Shown: positions 18,101-26,177, counted from the first letter of the stretch. The stretch: 51,252 nt of DNA from Microcaldota archaeon (GCA_018813505.1 JAHJBM010000071.1:1-51252), one strand, 5' to 3'. The notes: generated from the letters alone by a model not told the origin. A program made the numbers and translations.

Positions 18101-19305
18101 TAGTTAGTTTCCAGTTCTCTTAGTGCTCCAACTCGCTCGCTCACAGGAGTTTCAAGATTTGTGCAACATGCCACTAACGCTTCAATTGTCCTTTTTTTTG
18201 GCTGCGAAGCAGAAACAAGCTCTTCCGATGATCCTGAGGATCGCCTTGGTGGTTCTACAACTGATTGAATATGTGTATCATCCGAAGATGTTTCAGAAAG
18301 AACTTTGGTTAGATGATCTGCCACACCTGAAAACATATCAGCATTAAGACCAATATTCGTGGGATTGATAAGACTATTATATGCACCATAAAAACTCTTT
18401 GCATCGGATTGTGTTTCAACCGCGAGTGCCAATTCAACAAACAAGTCTTTGGCACGATCAAAAACATCATTACGATCACCTGAACTTAATATTTCAACCA
18501 ACACTCGCAAAGTAATTGGTGATCTTTTGGTTTTAGCGATCATATCCAATGCAAAGATACGATCATCAGGGTGATGGGTAATGCGAACTGCAACCCTACG
18601 CAAAAACACAAATACTTGACCTTTATCTTCACTGGCTGTGATTTGCTGCAGAAGTCCAACACGCTTTTCTGGCGAACTTTCATGATCAAAGGAAGAAATA
18701 AGAGCACCCAAACCACCTGATTTAAGCTGGGATTCGTGTTCCTTGAGACGGTCAAGTTTACTCTGGAAATCAAGTTGGATTTTCCACCTTGTGTATTGAT
18801 CAATGAGTGAATTGCCCCCTGACACACGGCCATTGTCCATAGCATATATAAGATCTGAGAAAAGATCTTTCGGAACACCGCATTGTTCTAACGGAAGTTC
18901 ACGAATTTTACCTAGAACAACGCGGGGATTTGTATCTGAACGAGAGGCCCGCTCCAAAGCAACACCCATAATTGCTGTCAATGCATGGTCACGTACTTGA
19001 GTAGGCAATGGAGTCGATTTCAATAAAATCGACATAAATTCTAGTGCTTCCATAGGCCGGTAGTTAAAAAATTCAGTGATAGCTGCCTTGCGAAGTACGG
19101 GCGTATTGAGTCCCGAAACATCTAACTCACCACATGCAAGTTTATATAAAAAATAGGTATGTGTATCTCTAACAAAAAAAGCAGTCGATTCAGTTTCTGA
19201 TATTCCCCCAATCCGCTTAAGAAAGTTCAATTTATCTAATTGTGAACCCGAATCACCAAGTTGATTTGTAAGACTAGCAACAGAGGTTGAAAGATCATCA
19301 CTCAT
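15118..19305 (-). CDS. Giant HEAT-like repeat protein with basic C-terminal tail
   Basis: This protein of 1395 residues is almost entirely helical, made of many degenerate 30-40-residue helix pairs of the HEAT type, such as SIRLAAIEVVGRAY and VRMAILRQALL followed by a second helix. HEAT solenoids act as protein or nucleic acid scaffolds. About residues 380-400 and 580-600 hold Ser-rich linkers. The last 100 residues are polar and basic, ending in GPGRKRRTRR. There is no signal peptide or membrane segment. GGAGATGATTTT before the ATG is a good ribosome-binding site. I cannot name its partner. It is the largest gene in the window. Confidence 0.7.
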   Translation of the reverse strand: MSDDLSTSVASLTNQLGDSGSQLDKLNFLKRIGGISETESTAFFVRDTHTYFLYKLACGELDVSGLNTPVLRKAAITEFFNYRPMEALEFMSILLKSTPLPTQVRDHALTAIMGVALERASRSDTNPRVVLGKIRELPLEQCGVPKDLFSDLIYAMDNGRVSGGNSLIDQYTRWKIQLDFQSKLDRLKEHESQLKSGGLGALISSFDHESSPEKRVGLLQQITASEDKGQVFVFLRRVAVRITHHPDDRIFALDMIAKTKRSPITLRVLVEILSSGDRNDVFDRAKDLFVELALAVETQSDAKSFYGAYNSLINPTNIGLNADMFSGVADHLTKVLSETSSDDTHIQSVVEPPRRSSGSSEELVSASQPKKRTIEALVACCTNLETPVSERVGALRELETNYNFSRLRQDRVTEARESLLSTIRSSVDDPLRVRDEGEFIVEFNLLSSDDQTMVMRNSAWLAESKNTPVRMAILRQALLCSNSHTIVFAAERLANFNDADSVALLEAAVHASFKKDTALEKKSSEVHEQILDQLAKCDQELALPALIRIRDANYSLISDFAKYHISKIEQSASVQKSKTKTSDESVANPDAAKLMALDEMLKSRKFDQIKLIHFLIHGTEAVQARAIEVSAKCHSDGFMGPLQDGILNAGLPEAARLRFVQAYYLNCADHTQQYGMAYFAIVVRNTELPTSIRLAAIEVVGRAYTSDVYSEALLHVYHSPSESNEIKEAARQVLISAYKVDPSESSNPEFLTPDNIEKTFAAASVAIGSGGFPEQDTLHKLEQIMIHADKNTDRLTAAELIGSAYKKRTGCFIEKPEKRDPAELLAHAESEDPAASLAALCGFALCSRNMADRAQTLLARKSFSKDVNTALMLLDFAKCRNADLRDTLFWHIQSIFRNLDLTDQDRILSALPTTVSNDGIPVLLNKLMENKNEPDIQKSIVGLLGTTDNERSPLILNAIVLNPHLGQEVRVLAVDKLRENIILRRGSGAPVLVSLAERDHFDRDADVDGAIKAQILLALPTLLEPRYCLKEFFVEKINGILDAHKLEVQQASILDKMESGDVNLDANTLSEFIRCGSENVQDRAMRLLGICTDQEKVIVAAIAGINDPNLSIRCRIRFLQVLDSHCDSRSDPLVSRFADIIGFERLPSALRIVAINMIGKHFPDYDFSKCPIIERTLNNAINSLDANLSSAARRARGPNYASRARFVQAVQTSQFLVSQTARVSEPPSSSCPQQNSNERRLLSILENPRDSDAVVGAAKTIREKGIGNSSLLLPALHVALQTWHGAPSVQRAIVDTLAVVGNASSIQPIEKSSCAGKPKSKALAAVRKRNGGSKQSASKATPSDSISPNATCLGVDQFGLRDVVDDRTARLERELKELADAGKRHGPGRKRRTRR

Positions 19306-19442
19306 AAAATCATCTCCAATATAAAAATCCAGAAAACAAAGAACCAGACCTTAGTCCCCTAATCTTAGTTTCCTGATTATTCGTGTATTACATAAAGAAA
19401 GATATTTAAACATACATAAAAATAGATAAATGTTAACCAATA

Positions 19443-19943
19443 CTACTTTTTATTCAGGTATTGAAACGCTTTATTATCTTTTTTCAGTTTCACATAATTT
19501 CGTATGAAAGCCAGGAAAACCAATGGCCGTTCTATCACCAGTCGATCTTTTCTTCTTCTGGATTGGAATCCAAGCCTAAGTAACATTATTTCATCCTGCT
19601 TGGTTGCATTAGTTAGGAAGACAATGCCTTTTTCATCTATGTCACCGGCAGCATCAAACATACCTGCAATGTAACTTGCAGCATACTCGTTAAGATATTT
19701 GAAACGCTCAAGCTGGTCTTTTTCAACTTCCTGGAAAAATTTCCGGTATGCAGTATGGTAGAAATAGACTTTCCCCTCTTCGCTCAGAAGTTTGTTAGAA
19801 GTAGTGAGCTGTTTGTCAAGTACTTCTTTTGAAAAAATACCCAGAAGATCATCATTACCAATAACCCCAACGCCGTCAGAACAACGGTTTTTTCTCCACA
19901 GACCGATTAGGTAGGACAGTTCAGGAGTTAGTTTGACCTTCAT
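19443..19943 (-). CDS. LAGLIDADG-like protein, probably without nuclease activity
   Basis: A protein of 166 residues with two half-repeats. The first begins LSYLIGLWRKNRCSDGVGVIG (residues 9-29, split here only for description). The second has YIAGMFDAAGDID at 91-103, followed by beta strands and a basic RRRKDRL patch. The second motif is a clear LAGLIDADG variant, but the catalytic Asp of the DADG part is Ala (DAAG). It is free-standing and not inside an intron or intein. It is probably a domesticated DNA- or RNA-binding derivative. It is followed by a second small gene on the same strand. Confidence 0.6.
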   Translation of the reverse strand: MKVKLTPELSYLIGLWRKNRCSDGVGVIGNDDLLGIFSKEVLDKQLTTSNKLLSEEGKVYFYHTAYRKFFQEVEKDQLERFKYLNEYAASYIAGMFDAAGDIDEKGIVFLTNATKQDEIMLLRLGFQSRRRKDRLVIERPLVFLAFIRNYVKLKKDNKAFQYLNKK

Positions 19944-19992
19944 GAAACCACTTGAGGCGTTTTATTGAAACCATTTAATCACTGGTTTCTGT

Positions 19993-20475
19993 TTATAATT
20001 TTATCTTTTTTCTTTTTTCAGCTTTATATTGTTCTGGTTCGGTTTCAAACTTGACAGTTTTCCTTGAAGGAACGCCAAGATCAACTCTGCTCTTACCACC
20101 GATGAACTCGTTTATTTCCTCAGCAAGCAACTCATCGATCTGGTTTGAGAACCATTTCGAAACCTTTGTTGAAAGATAGGCCCTCTGGAATATCTGGTTC
20201 AGCCTTTCCAGTTCTTCGGTTGTAAACGGATTCTTGTCCTGGGAAATTCTCGTTTCTGCCTTTTGAAGAAGCCTGCCAAAATCCGCAACATCCTGTTTGC
20301 TTGCCCCACCTGCACTTAAAGCAGATAGAATACCTCTGGCCATTATGGTGTTTCTCTTGCCCGTACGTGTCAAAAGATTATCAAGCTTCTTCAGATCAAG
20401 GATTGATAGGCCGCCTTTTTTTGCAGATACGATTACTCGCCCAGCAAACTGAAAGAATGAACCAATGAACTTCAT
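19993..20475 (-). CDS. Hypothetical helical protein
   Basis: A protein of 160 residues that I do not recognise. Residues 1-25 are hydrophobic and amphipathic (MKFIGSFFQFAGRVIVSAKK). The middle is helical with a Gly-Gly-Ala hinge, and residues 100-160 are charged and end in KRKKIKL. It lies 49 bp upstream of the LAGLIDADG-like gene and may be co-transcribed with it. No motif supports a function. Confidence 0.6.
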   Translation of the reverse strand: MKFIGSFFQFAGRVIVSAKKGGLSILDLKKLDNLLTRTGKRNTIMARGILSALSAGGASKQDVADFGRLLQKAETRISQDKNPFTTEELERLNQIFQRAYLSTKVSKWFSNQIDELLAEEINEFIGGKSRVDLGVPSRKTVKFETEPEQYKAEKRKKIKL

Positions 20476-20550
20476 ATGATCTCGAATGGAATAAACGCAT
20501 AAAGTTAATAAATCAATGCCAAGGAAGGAACAAAGATCGAAGAGTAATGA

Positions 20551-20558
20551 ATTTAAAC
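20551..20558 (+). promoter_or_regulatory. TATA-like box for purM
   Basis: ATTTAAAC lies 22-29 nt upstream of the ATG at 20580, which supports that ATG as a leaderless start over the in-frame ATG at 20547. Confidence 0.5.
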
Positions 20559-20579
20559 ACCATTAAACTAATATTTTTC

Positions 20580-21563
20580 ATGAAATATGATATAGATGTG
20601 GACCACATTAAAAAAATCCAGAGATCGATCTGGGATCAGATAAAATCAACTTACTCATTCAGAAAGGGATATGGTGAACCAATACCTGTTTTCGGACATT
20701 ATGGCGGATTGTTCAAATGCGGAGAACAGACACTCACCATGCACACCGACGGAGTTGGAACAAAAATACTTGTTGCACAGGCACTTGACAAATACGATAC
20801 CATAGGTATAGATGCAATAGCCATGTCAGTAAATGACATATTATGCGTTGGAGCAGAACCACTAGTAGGTGTTGATTATATTGCACTTGCAAAGGAAGAT
20901 GATAAGCTTGTAGAAGATATAATGAAAGGGCTTGTAAAAGGAGCAGAAGATAGTGGATGTGCGATTATAGGGGGAGAAACAGCAATAATCCCTGATATTA
21001 TAAAAGGAGAGAAGAAACCATTTGACCTTACTTTCACAGTCGTTGGTAAGGTAAGGAAACTTATTTTAGGCGATGAGATAGTGAAGGGCGATGTTATTGT
21101 AGGACTTGAAAGCTCAGGCCTGCATTCCAATGGATTTACGCTCGCAAGAAAAGTCCTAGATATAGAAAAATGGGGAAGCGAAATGCTTGCACCTACGCGA
21201 ATATATGTAAGCGAAGTTATTGAAGCCATAGATACATGCGATATACATGGCATAGCCCACATAACCGGAGGCGGTTTCTCAAAACTCACAAGGCTCAATA
21301 ATGGTGTTGGATATGTGCTTGATGCGTTGCCAAAACCAGCTCCAATATTTAAGGCACTTGCAAAGGAAGTTGATGATGATAGACATATGCATAGGACTTT
21401 CAATATGGGAGTTGGAATGACACTTATATTGCCCGAAGACAGGGCAGACACTGTAATCAACATCGCCAAAAAGCATGGTGTTGAAGCAAGCGTGATTGGT
21501 AGGATTACAGAAAAGAAAGGCGTTTGGATAAAGGATGGGAAAAAGGAGATAGATATAAGTTAG
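20580..21563 (+). CDS. purM: Phosphoribosylformylglycinamidine cyclo-ligase (AIR synthetase)
   Basis: This enzyme closes the imidazole ring of FGAM using ATP to give AIR, the fifth step of purine synthesis. Of 327 residues, the N-terminal half has FGHYGGLF, TMHTDGVGTK (ATP/Mg site), DAIAMSVNDILCVGAEPL and GGETAIIPDI. The C-terminal half has ESSGLHSNGFTLARK, HITGGGF and FNMGVGM. These are all standard PurM motifs. No other pur gene is near, so purine genes are scattered in this genome. Confidence 0.96.
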   Translation: MKYDIDVDHIKKIQRSIWDQIKSTYSFRKGYGEPIPVFGHYGGLFKCGEQTLTMHTDGVGTKILVAQALDKYDTIGIDAIAMSVNDILCVGAEPLVGVDYIALAKEDDKLVEDIMKGLVKGAEDSGCAIIGGETAIIPDIIKGEKKPFDLTFTVVGKVRKLILGDEIVKGDVIVGLESSGLHSNGFTLARKVLDIEKWGSEMLAPTRIYVSEVIEAIDTCDIHGIAHITGGGFSKLTRLNNGVGYVLDALPKPAPIFKALAKEVDDDRHMHRTFNMGVGMTLILPEDRADTVINIAKKHGVEASVIGRITEKKGVWIKDGKKEIDIS

Positions 21564-21594
21564 ATTTTTTGCCAAGGAAAAACGAACTTGGAAC

Positions 21595-22233
21595 TCAGAT
21601 TACAACAAGCTCCGCGTTCTCTATCTCAGCTACTCCGCGAATTCCATCCCAGGTTTTTTTCCATTTTTTGATCTTGATTCTTTTTTTGAAAAATGGAGCA
21701 TAGGTAACAAAAGTTTCACCCTCACCACCTTCAAGCAATGGATGGATATTCTTGATATTTGCATTAACAAGTTTACTGAACGGCTCACCAAGAAATTCAG
21801 GACCAAGTCCTTCTGCAGAAACAGCAGTAACGTATATTTCAAAATTTTCAAGCATTTCATTCATGAGATCCTGTTTATTCTTGTGCCATAATGGCGCATA
21901 TGTCGGAACGCCAAGTTCATCCCCTATTGAATCAATTCTTCTTTTCTGGTATTCGCTTTCGATTGCACCAGTAACTATTCCATCGACTTTCAGACCCTTT
22001 AGCGCACCAAGCAACTTGTCGCGCCAGTTCTCTTCTGTTGTTTCTACAAAAACTTGCTCGAGTCCGATTGCCTCTGCTTGCATTTTAGTCGCATCAACAT
22101 TCGGATGATGGAACATCATAGAATATTCTGGAGGTTTAACGGTTACTAAAACTATTTCAAACCCTTGTGTGATAGCCCAAAAGGTAGCAAAAACACTGTC
22201 TTTACCTCCTGAAAAAAGTATTGCAACCCGCAT
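21595..22233 (-). CDS. dph6: Diphthine-ammonia ligase (Dph6 family)
   Basis: A PP-loop ATPase that amidates diphthine on the elongation factor EF2 to complete diphthamide. The start chosen is the ATG at 22233, which puts the AILFSGGKDSVFA ATP-binding motif at the usual N-terminal place; the frame extends upstream without homology. Further family motifs are GAIESEYQKRRIDSIGDELG, PLWHKNK and GGEGETFVTYAPFFKK. Length 212 residues is typical for archaeal Dph6. The gene is convergent with purM. Confidence 0.9.
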   Translation of the reverse strand: MRVAILFSGGKDSVFATFWAITQGFEIVLVTVKPPEYSMMFHHPNVDATKMQAEAIGLEQVFVETTEENWRDKLLGALKGLKVDGIVTGAIESEYQKRRIDSIGDELGVPTYAPLWHKNKQDLMNEMLENFEIYVTAVSAEGLGPEFLGEPFSKLVNANIKNIHPLLEGGEGETFVTYAPFFKKRIKIKKWKKTWDGIRGVAEIENAELVVI

Positions 22234-22276
22234 AGAGATTAGAATATTGCCAATCATATAAAAACAGGTAGATCGG

Positions 22277-23050
22277 ATGAAGATAGAATTGCAGCATATC
22301 AAAGCAGTTGTATTTGACCTTGACGGCACTCTTTTTGTCGGTAAAACCCCGATAGATGGTGCAAAGGAAAAACTTGAGGAGCTTCGCAGAAAAGGAAAGC
22401 AGATAATTTTTCTCACAAACGCAGGTACACGAAGCAGAAAAGGAGTTGCAGAAAAACTCAATGCAATGGGTTTTGAGGCAAATGAAAAAGAGGTATACAC
22501 ATCTTCTTATCTTCTTGCGAAATATGTGACGACCAAATACAAGAAAAAGAAAGTTTTTGTTGTTGGCGAACAAGGTATTATTGATGAACTTAAACTAGTT
22601 GGAGTAGAATTTTCTGAAGAGGATGCAGATATCGTTGTCGGTGGACTTGACCGCAAATTTACTTATGAAAAACTGGCAAAGGCACTCATATTGCTTGATG
22701 GAGGAGCGGAATTAATAGGTACGAATGGCGATTCCACATATCCGACAGAGCATGGACTTATGCCAGGGGCAGGATCGGTAATAGCAGCAATTGAATGCGC
22801 TTCAGGAAAAAAAGCACACCTAATTGGGAAACCAAATATATGTGCTATAGAAATTATAGAAAAAGAACACGGAGTCAATAGAAACGAAATACTTGTTGTT
22901 GGGGATAGACTTAACACAGACATAAAATTTGCAAAAGCATGTGAGGTAAAATCAGCACTTGTACTTACCGGGGTATCAAGAAAAAAAGATATAAAAGAAA
23001 TAAAACCAGATTATATCCTCAAATCAATTGTAGAACTTTGTGTCTCTTAA
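22277..23050 (+). CDS. HAD-superfamily phosphatase, NagD-like (HAD-IIA)
   Basis: A hydrolase of 257 residues. VFDLDGTLF at 12-20 provides the nucleophile Asp and acid/base Asp. FLTNAGTRSRKG at 45-56 is motif II, and IGKPN plus VVGDRLNTDIKFAKA near 178-220 carry motifs III and IV. The large C2 cap between motifs II and III is the NagD/pNPPase type. Likely substrates are small phosphate esters such as phosphoglycolate or nucleotides; sequence does not decide. Divergent from dph6. Confidence 0.88.
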   Translation: MKIELQHIKAVVFDLDGTLFVGKTPIDGAKEKLEELRRKGKQIIFLTNAGTRSRKGVAEKLNAMGFEANEKEVYTSSYLLAKYVTTKYKKKKVFVVGEQGIIDELKLVGVEFSEEDADIVVGGLDRKFTYEKLAKALILLDGGAELIGTNGDSTYPTEHGLMPGAGSVIAAIECASGKKAHLIGKPNICAIEIIEKEHGVNRNEILVVGDRLNTDIKFAKACEVKSALVLTGVSRKKDIKEIKPDYILKSIVELCVS

Positions 23051-23053
23051 ACA

Positions 23054-23377
23054 CTAATCTTCCATGATATCCTTCAGGGTATCGCTTGGCATTTCCTGAC
23101 CAAAGATACTCTCGTCAAGATTTACCAGACTGTCTGAGGACGAAGATGATTGTGATGAACTGTCAACTGATGATGAAGACGCAGAAGACAGCTTATGGAC
23201 AAGGTTGTAGTTGATTTGTATGGAACTGCCACAACTATTACACTTACCTGCCAATACCAACTCATTCATCTCAAGATCACTTGCAATATGGATACTGGAT
23301 TCCACACCACAATTTGAACATCTTAGGGTTCTTTTAATTTCGGTCAAACTGATCACCTGATGATATTCGCATATCAT
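23054..23377 (-). CDS. Small zinc-ribbon protein with serine-rich linker
   Basis: A protein of 107 residues. LRCSNCG at about 18-24 and GKCNSCG at about 44-50 form a two-knuckle zinc ribbon. This is followed by a Ser-rich stretch (about residues 65-84) and an acidic C-terminus ending DTLKDIMED. Such ribbons bind nucleic acids or proteins; no specific role is visible. It overlaps the end of the 5-formyl-THF cyclo-ligase gene by four bases (ATGA), so the two are translationally coupled. Confidence 0.65.
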   Translation of the reverse strand: MICEYHQVISLTEIKRTLRCSNCGVESSIHIASDLEMNELVLAGKCNSCGSSIQINYNLVHKLSSASSSSVDSSSQSSSSSDSLVNLDESIFGQEMPSDTLKDIMED

Positions 23378-23925
23378 ATTATAATTCTTTTTTCTGTGAC
23401 AATCAGGTCCATCCTCTGATCATTTTCATGCTTTGGTAGTTTTTCAATTAGTTGGAAATCATAACATATGCCAATACGGTATCCTGGGGATGTGCCTAGA
23501 TATTGATCATAATATCCTTTACCATACCCGATACGGTGCATACAAAGACCAAATGTAATTCCAGGTACGACAATGATATCAGGATTATCAGTAAGTTTTA
23601 TTTTTGTTTTGGGTTCCAGGATATCATATTTGCCTTTTTGCAGATCTTCAAATGATATGAATTTATAGAACTCGATGTGGCGATCAACAGTCACAGGAAC
23701 AACGACTTGCTTACCGAGTTTGAGCGCTTTCTTGATCATATTTTCTGTGTGGACTTCACTTCCCTTATGAAGATAAAATGCGATGACTTTGGCCTCTTTC
23801 ACGCGCTCAATTGAGAAAAGTTTTTTTTCAATTGATTTGCCCATTGCTGTGTGATCATCCTCTGAAAGTGCATCACGTTGTTTGAGGATTTTTTCACGAA
23901 TCGTCTTTTTTGCTTGTGCAACCAT
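23374..23925 (-). CDS. 5-formyltetrahydrofolate cyclo-ligase
   Basis: This enzyme converts 5-formyl-THF to 5,10-methenyl-THF using ATP, a salvage step in one-carbon metabolism. A protein of 183 residues with KKTIREKILKQRDAL at the start, VIAFYLHKGSEVHT, the substrate-site IVVPGITFG and RIGYGKGYYDQYL near 128-140, which is the family's hallmark glycine-rich motif. ATG at 23925 is preferred over an upstream TTG. Located just downstream of the Cys-rich surface protein gene. Confidence 0.92.
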   Translation of the reverse strand: MVAQAKKTIREKILKQRDALSEDDHTAMGKSIEKKLFSIERVKEAKVIAFYLHKGSEVHTENMIKKALKLGKQVVVPVTVDRHIEFYKFISFEDLQKGKYDILEPKTKIKLTDNPDIIVVPGITFGLCMHRIGYGKGYYDQYLGTSPGYRIGICYDFQLIEKLPKHENDQRMDLIVTEKRIII

Positions 23926-23937
23926 AATCAAACCCAG

Positions 23938-24780
23938 TTATTTTTTTCTGAAAACAAAACTTAAAACGCCTAACCCCAAGACCCCGAGACTCAAGATCAC
24001 ACCTACAGGACAGAATTCCGGTGGCTGTGCAATAGAAGCACATGCACCAGCAACGCATGTGTGTCCACCGATCGAATTTTCGCAATCTGCATCAACCACA
24101 CAAAGATAACTTCCCGTTGCAATGCATTCGCTATTTTGACACACGAATAATTGCCCGGGAATTTCATGTGGACATTCTGAATCGACCTGGCATATCATTG
24201 GCTCGATTGCATTGCCGCAGATGCCATTCATGCATGTGTTTCCTTTATTTGCATCCATACAATCTTGATCAACAACACAAAGATATGCACCGGTTGGTTC
24301 GCACTGGTCATTATCGCAAATGTAGTCCGGGCCAACTGACTCCGGCCTGCAATCCGAATCTTCATCGCATCCAGGCATTAGAACATCAGTGAAACATTTC
24401 CCTGAAATACACAACTCCCCTTCACCCGCATCAACACATTGCATGTCATTTTCACAAAGATAGAATTCCGAGGGCATACAAAGGCCAGCGTCACATATGA
24501 ATTCATATCCAGGAATTGTTGAAAAACAATCCGAATCATTAAAGCATTCGGCAGGTTCCACAAATCCGCAATATCCCGCCATGCAAATGTTACCTTGCTC
24601 TTCATCAATACATTGCTCGTCGTTGCTGCACAGATATGCACCGGTTTCCATACACTCACCTTCATCACAAATCATTTCCTGACCCGGAACCGAGAGTGTG
24701 CAGTCAATATCATATGTACAAGAAATTGTAAATGATAAACCTATGAAAAGAAGCCCCATAAAAATTATACGAGAAGACAT
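23938..24780 (-). CDS. Secreted cysteine-rich repeat protein with C-terminal anchor
   Basis: Residues 1-21 form a signal peptide ending near SCTYD. The mature part has four tandem repeats of about 60 residues, each with two cysteine modules: one shaped DxDC...PGxxxICDxGxC and one shaped YLCxxDxxCxDxxxGxxCxxGxC. Spacing is very regular, so most cysteines should pair in disulfides. The C-terminus is PEFCPVG, a hydrophobic helix and FRKK, the shape of an archaeosortase-type (PEF-CTERM-like) sorting signal or a plain membrane anchor. It is probably cell-surface exposed. A TATA box about 27 nt upstream implies a leaderless mRNA. Confidence 0.75.
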   Translation of the reverse strand: MSSRIIFMGLLFIGLSFTISCTYDIDCTLSVPGQEMICDEGECMETGAYLCSNDEQCIDEEQGNICMAGYCGFVEPAECFNDSDCFSTIPGYEFICDAGLCMPSEFYLCENDMQCVDAGEGELCISGKCFTDVLMPGCDEDSDCRPESVGPDYICDNDQCEPTGAYLCVVDQDCMDANKGNTCMNGICGNAIEPMICQVDSECPHEIPGQLFVCQNSECIATGSYLCVVDADCENSIGGHTCVAGACASIAQPPEFCPVGVILSLGVLGLGVLSFVFRKK

Positions 24781-24851
24781 GAGCTAGTAACGAACGCATT
24801 CTTTATAACTTTTTCATCTGGCAAGAGAAAGATAAAATTGCAGATTCTGGA

Positions 24852-24904
24852 TGTAAACTAAAAGTTGACAAGCGTAAACTTTTTAAAGTTTACAACTGTA
24901 AACT
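24852..24904 (+). promoter_or_regulatory. Operator cluster with four GTAAAC half-sites over the MNT-HEPN promoter
   Basis: A perfect inverted repeat with nine-base arms, GTAAACTTT-TT-AAAGTTTAC (24874-24893), overlaps the TATA box TTTTAAAG (24881-24888), which is 22-29 nt before the ATG. A second near-palindrome GTAAAC-TAAAA-GTTGAC lies just upstream (24853-24869), and another GTAAAC half-site follows at 24898. A factor bound here would block TBP. The winged-helix domain encoded by the first gene is the natural candidate. Confidence 0.7.
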
Positions 24905-24909
24905 AATAC

Positions 24910-25581
24910 ATGAGGATATCCCGTGAATCCATAGCAAGGCAGGTATTCGGATCAAGAGTAAAACGCAGGATACTTGAATTTTTATTTTCAAACCAGGAAC
25001 CAGTTAGTGAACGAGAGATGTCAAGAATATTCGGAGTAAGCCATACTGCGGTGAACAAAGCCATGCAGCAACTGCTTGACCTGAACATAGTAACCGGAAG
25101 GATAATAGGAACTGCACTCATCTGGAAACTGAATGAAAAATCTTTTGCCTATCCTTATGTGAAGGCATTTATTGAAGCATCTGAAATAAGCCCTCTTGAA
25201 TATGTTAAGAGAACTGTGCAAAGCGGGATAAACACAATAAGTGTAATGAACGATAAGTTGCGTAACCAGAACCTGATAAAAGAAGCATATGTTATTGGTT
25301 CGGTAGCCGAACAAACTGCAAAACCTGAAAGCGACATAGACGTACTAGTGATAATAACTGAAGCCAAGCAACAAGACAAATTAAAACAAATTCTCCAAGA
25401 AACCATAGGAATGGAGATTTTAGAGAAAACAGGCAATAATGTGTCTTTTCACATTTATACCGAGAAAAATATTAAAAACAACAAACCAACATGGCTAAAG
25501 GATGCAATAAACAGAGGGATAAAGGTGTATTCCAATGGCTATGGAAAAGAATGTTTCCAGAGAGAGATATTTGATATTTAA
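24910..25581 (+). CDS. Nucleotidyltransferase (MNT) with N-terminal winged helix, antitoxin-like
   Basis: A protein of 223 residues. Residues 1-75 are a winged helix-turn-helix (SRVKRRILEFLFSNQEPVSEREMSRIFGVSHTAV, described by parts). Residues 95-200 are a minimal nucleotidyltransferase with IGSVAEQ and ESDIDVLVI, giving the GS motif and the DxD metal pair. In HEPN-MNT systems the MNT protein AMPylates or otherwise silences the HEPN RNase. The fused wHTH and the operator cluster upstream point to self-repression. It overlaps the HEPN gene by 47 bases. Confidence 0.82.
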   Translation: MRISRESIARQVFGSRVKRRILEFLFSNQEPVSEREMSRIFGVSHTAVNKAMQQLLDLNIVTGRIIGTALIWKLNEKSFAYPYVKAFIEASEISPLEYVKRTVQSGINTISVMNDKLRNQNLIKEAYVIGSVAEQTAKPESDIDVLVIITEAKQQDKLKQILQETIGMEILEKTGNNVSFHIYTEKNIKNNKPTWLKDAINRGIKVYSNGYGKECFQREIFDI

Positions 25582-25951
25582 GAAAAAAGCAGATGAATAT
25601 TATGCTGGAATGGAAAAGGAATATGGCAACGGAAGATACAACAATTGTGTTACCATGGGCGTCCATTGTACGATCTCATATGTAGATGCATTCACAGTCT
25701 ACAAACTCGGAACTAAATCATCTGCACAAAATCATGCTCAGGCAATAAACCTGTTAAAGGATGCCAAGGCATTGGACGAGAAAGAAAAAGCACGAGTATG
25801 TAATTTATTAAGCCAGATAATAGAAATGAAAACACCTGCAGAATATGAAGATAGGAAGATAAGCAAGGCCGAAGCCCAAAAAACAAAACATTTATGCGAA
25901 TCGATACAAAAGTTCTTTGAAAAAGAATTTGAAAAAATCGAAAGACAGTAG
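25535..25951 (+). CDS. HEPN-domain protein, probable RNase toxin
   Basis: An all-helical protein of 138 residues with the HEPN pattern: KKADEYYAGMEKEYG, then NNCVTMGVHCTISYVDAFTVYKLG and NHAQAINLLKDA. The canonical RxxxxxH motif is not exact: there is R28 of GRYNNCVTMGVH with the His about ten residues later. Catalysis is therefore uncertain and the protein may have a variant active site. Its start lies inside the MNT gene. The ATG two codons further on (25541) is an equal choice. Confidence 0.75.
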   Translation: MAMEKNVSRERYLIFKKKADEYYAGMEKEYGNGRYNNCVTMGVHCTISYVDAFTVYKLGTKSSAQNHAQAINLLKDAKALDEKEKARVCNLLSQIIEMKTPAEYEDRKISKAEAQKTKHLCESIQKFFEKEFEKIERQ

Positions 25952-26177
25952 GTTTATTTGTTTAAGAATAATGCTAGACAATGACGTTTCCACGCAGCAA
26001 ACTACGAATGATTCGGGCATTAAAACAAACAGATACTTCTTTTAAGATGGAGAAAACAAGCTTTTGAAAATACTGGCAACTAAGAATCCGGGAGTTGACA
26101 GAGAAAGACGCCAACTTATTACACGACTCAGATAGCCTTTTGTACTTATCCTTATCCATACATAGCAGGCTAATAAT

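Noticed and set aside
25952-26177. Possible decayed gene between the HEPN and DRG genes (plus strand, frame broken by TGA near 26064)
   Set aside because: Frames on both strands look weakly protein-like, but none has a recognisable motif. An antisense ORF here runs into drg. Left unannotated.
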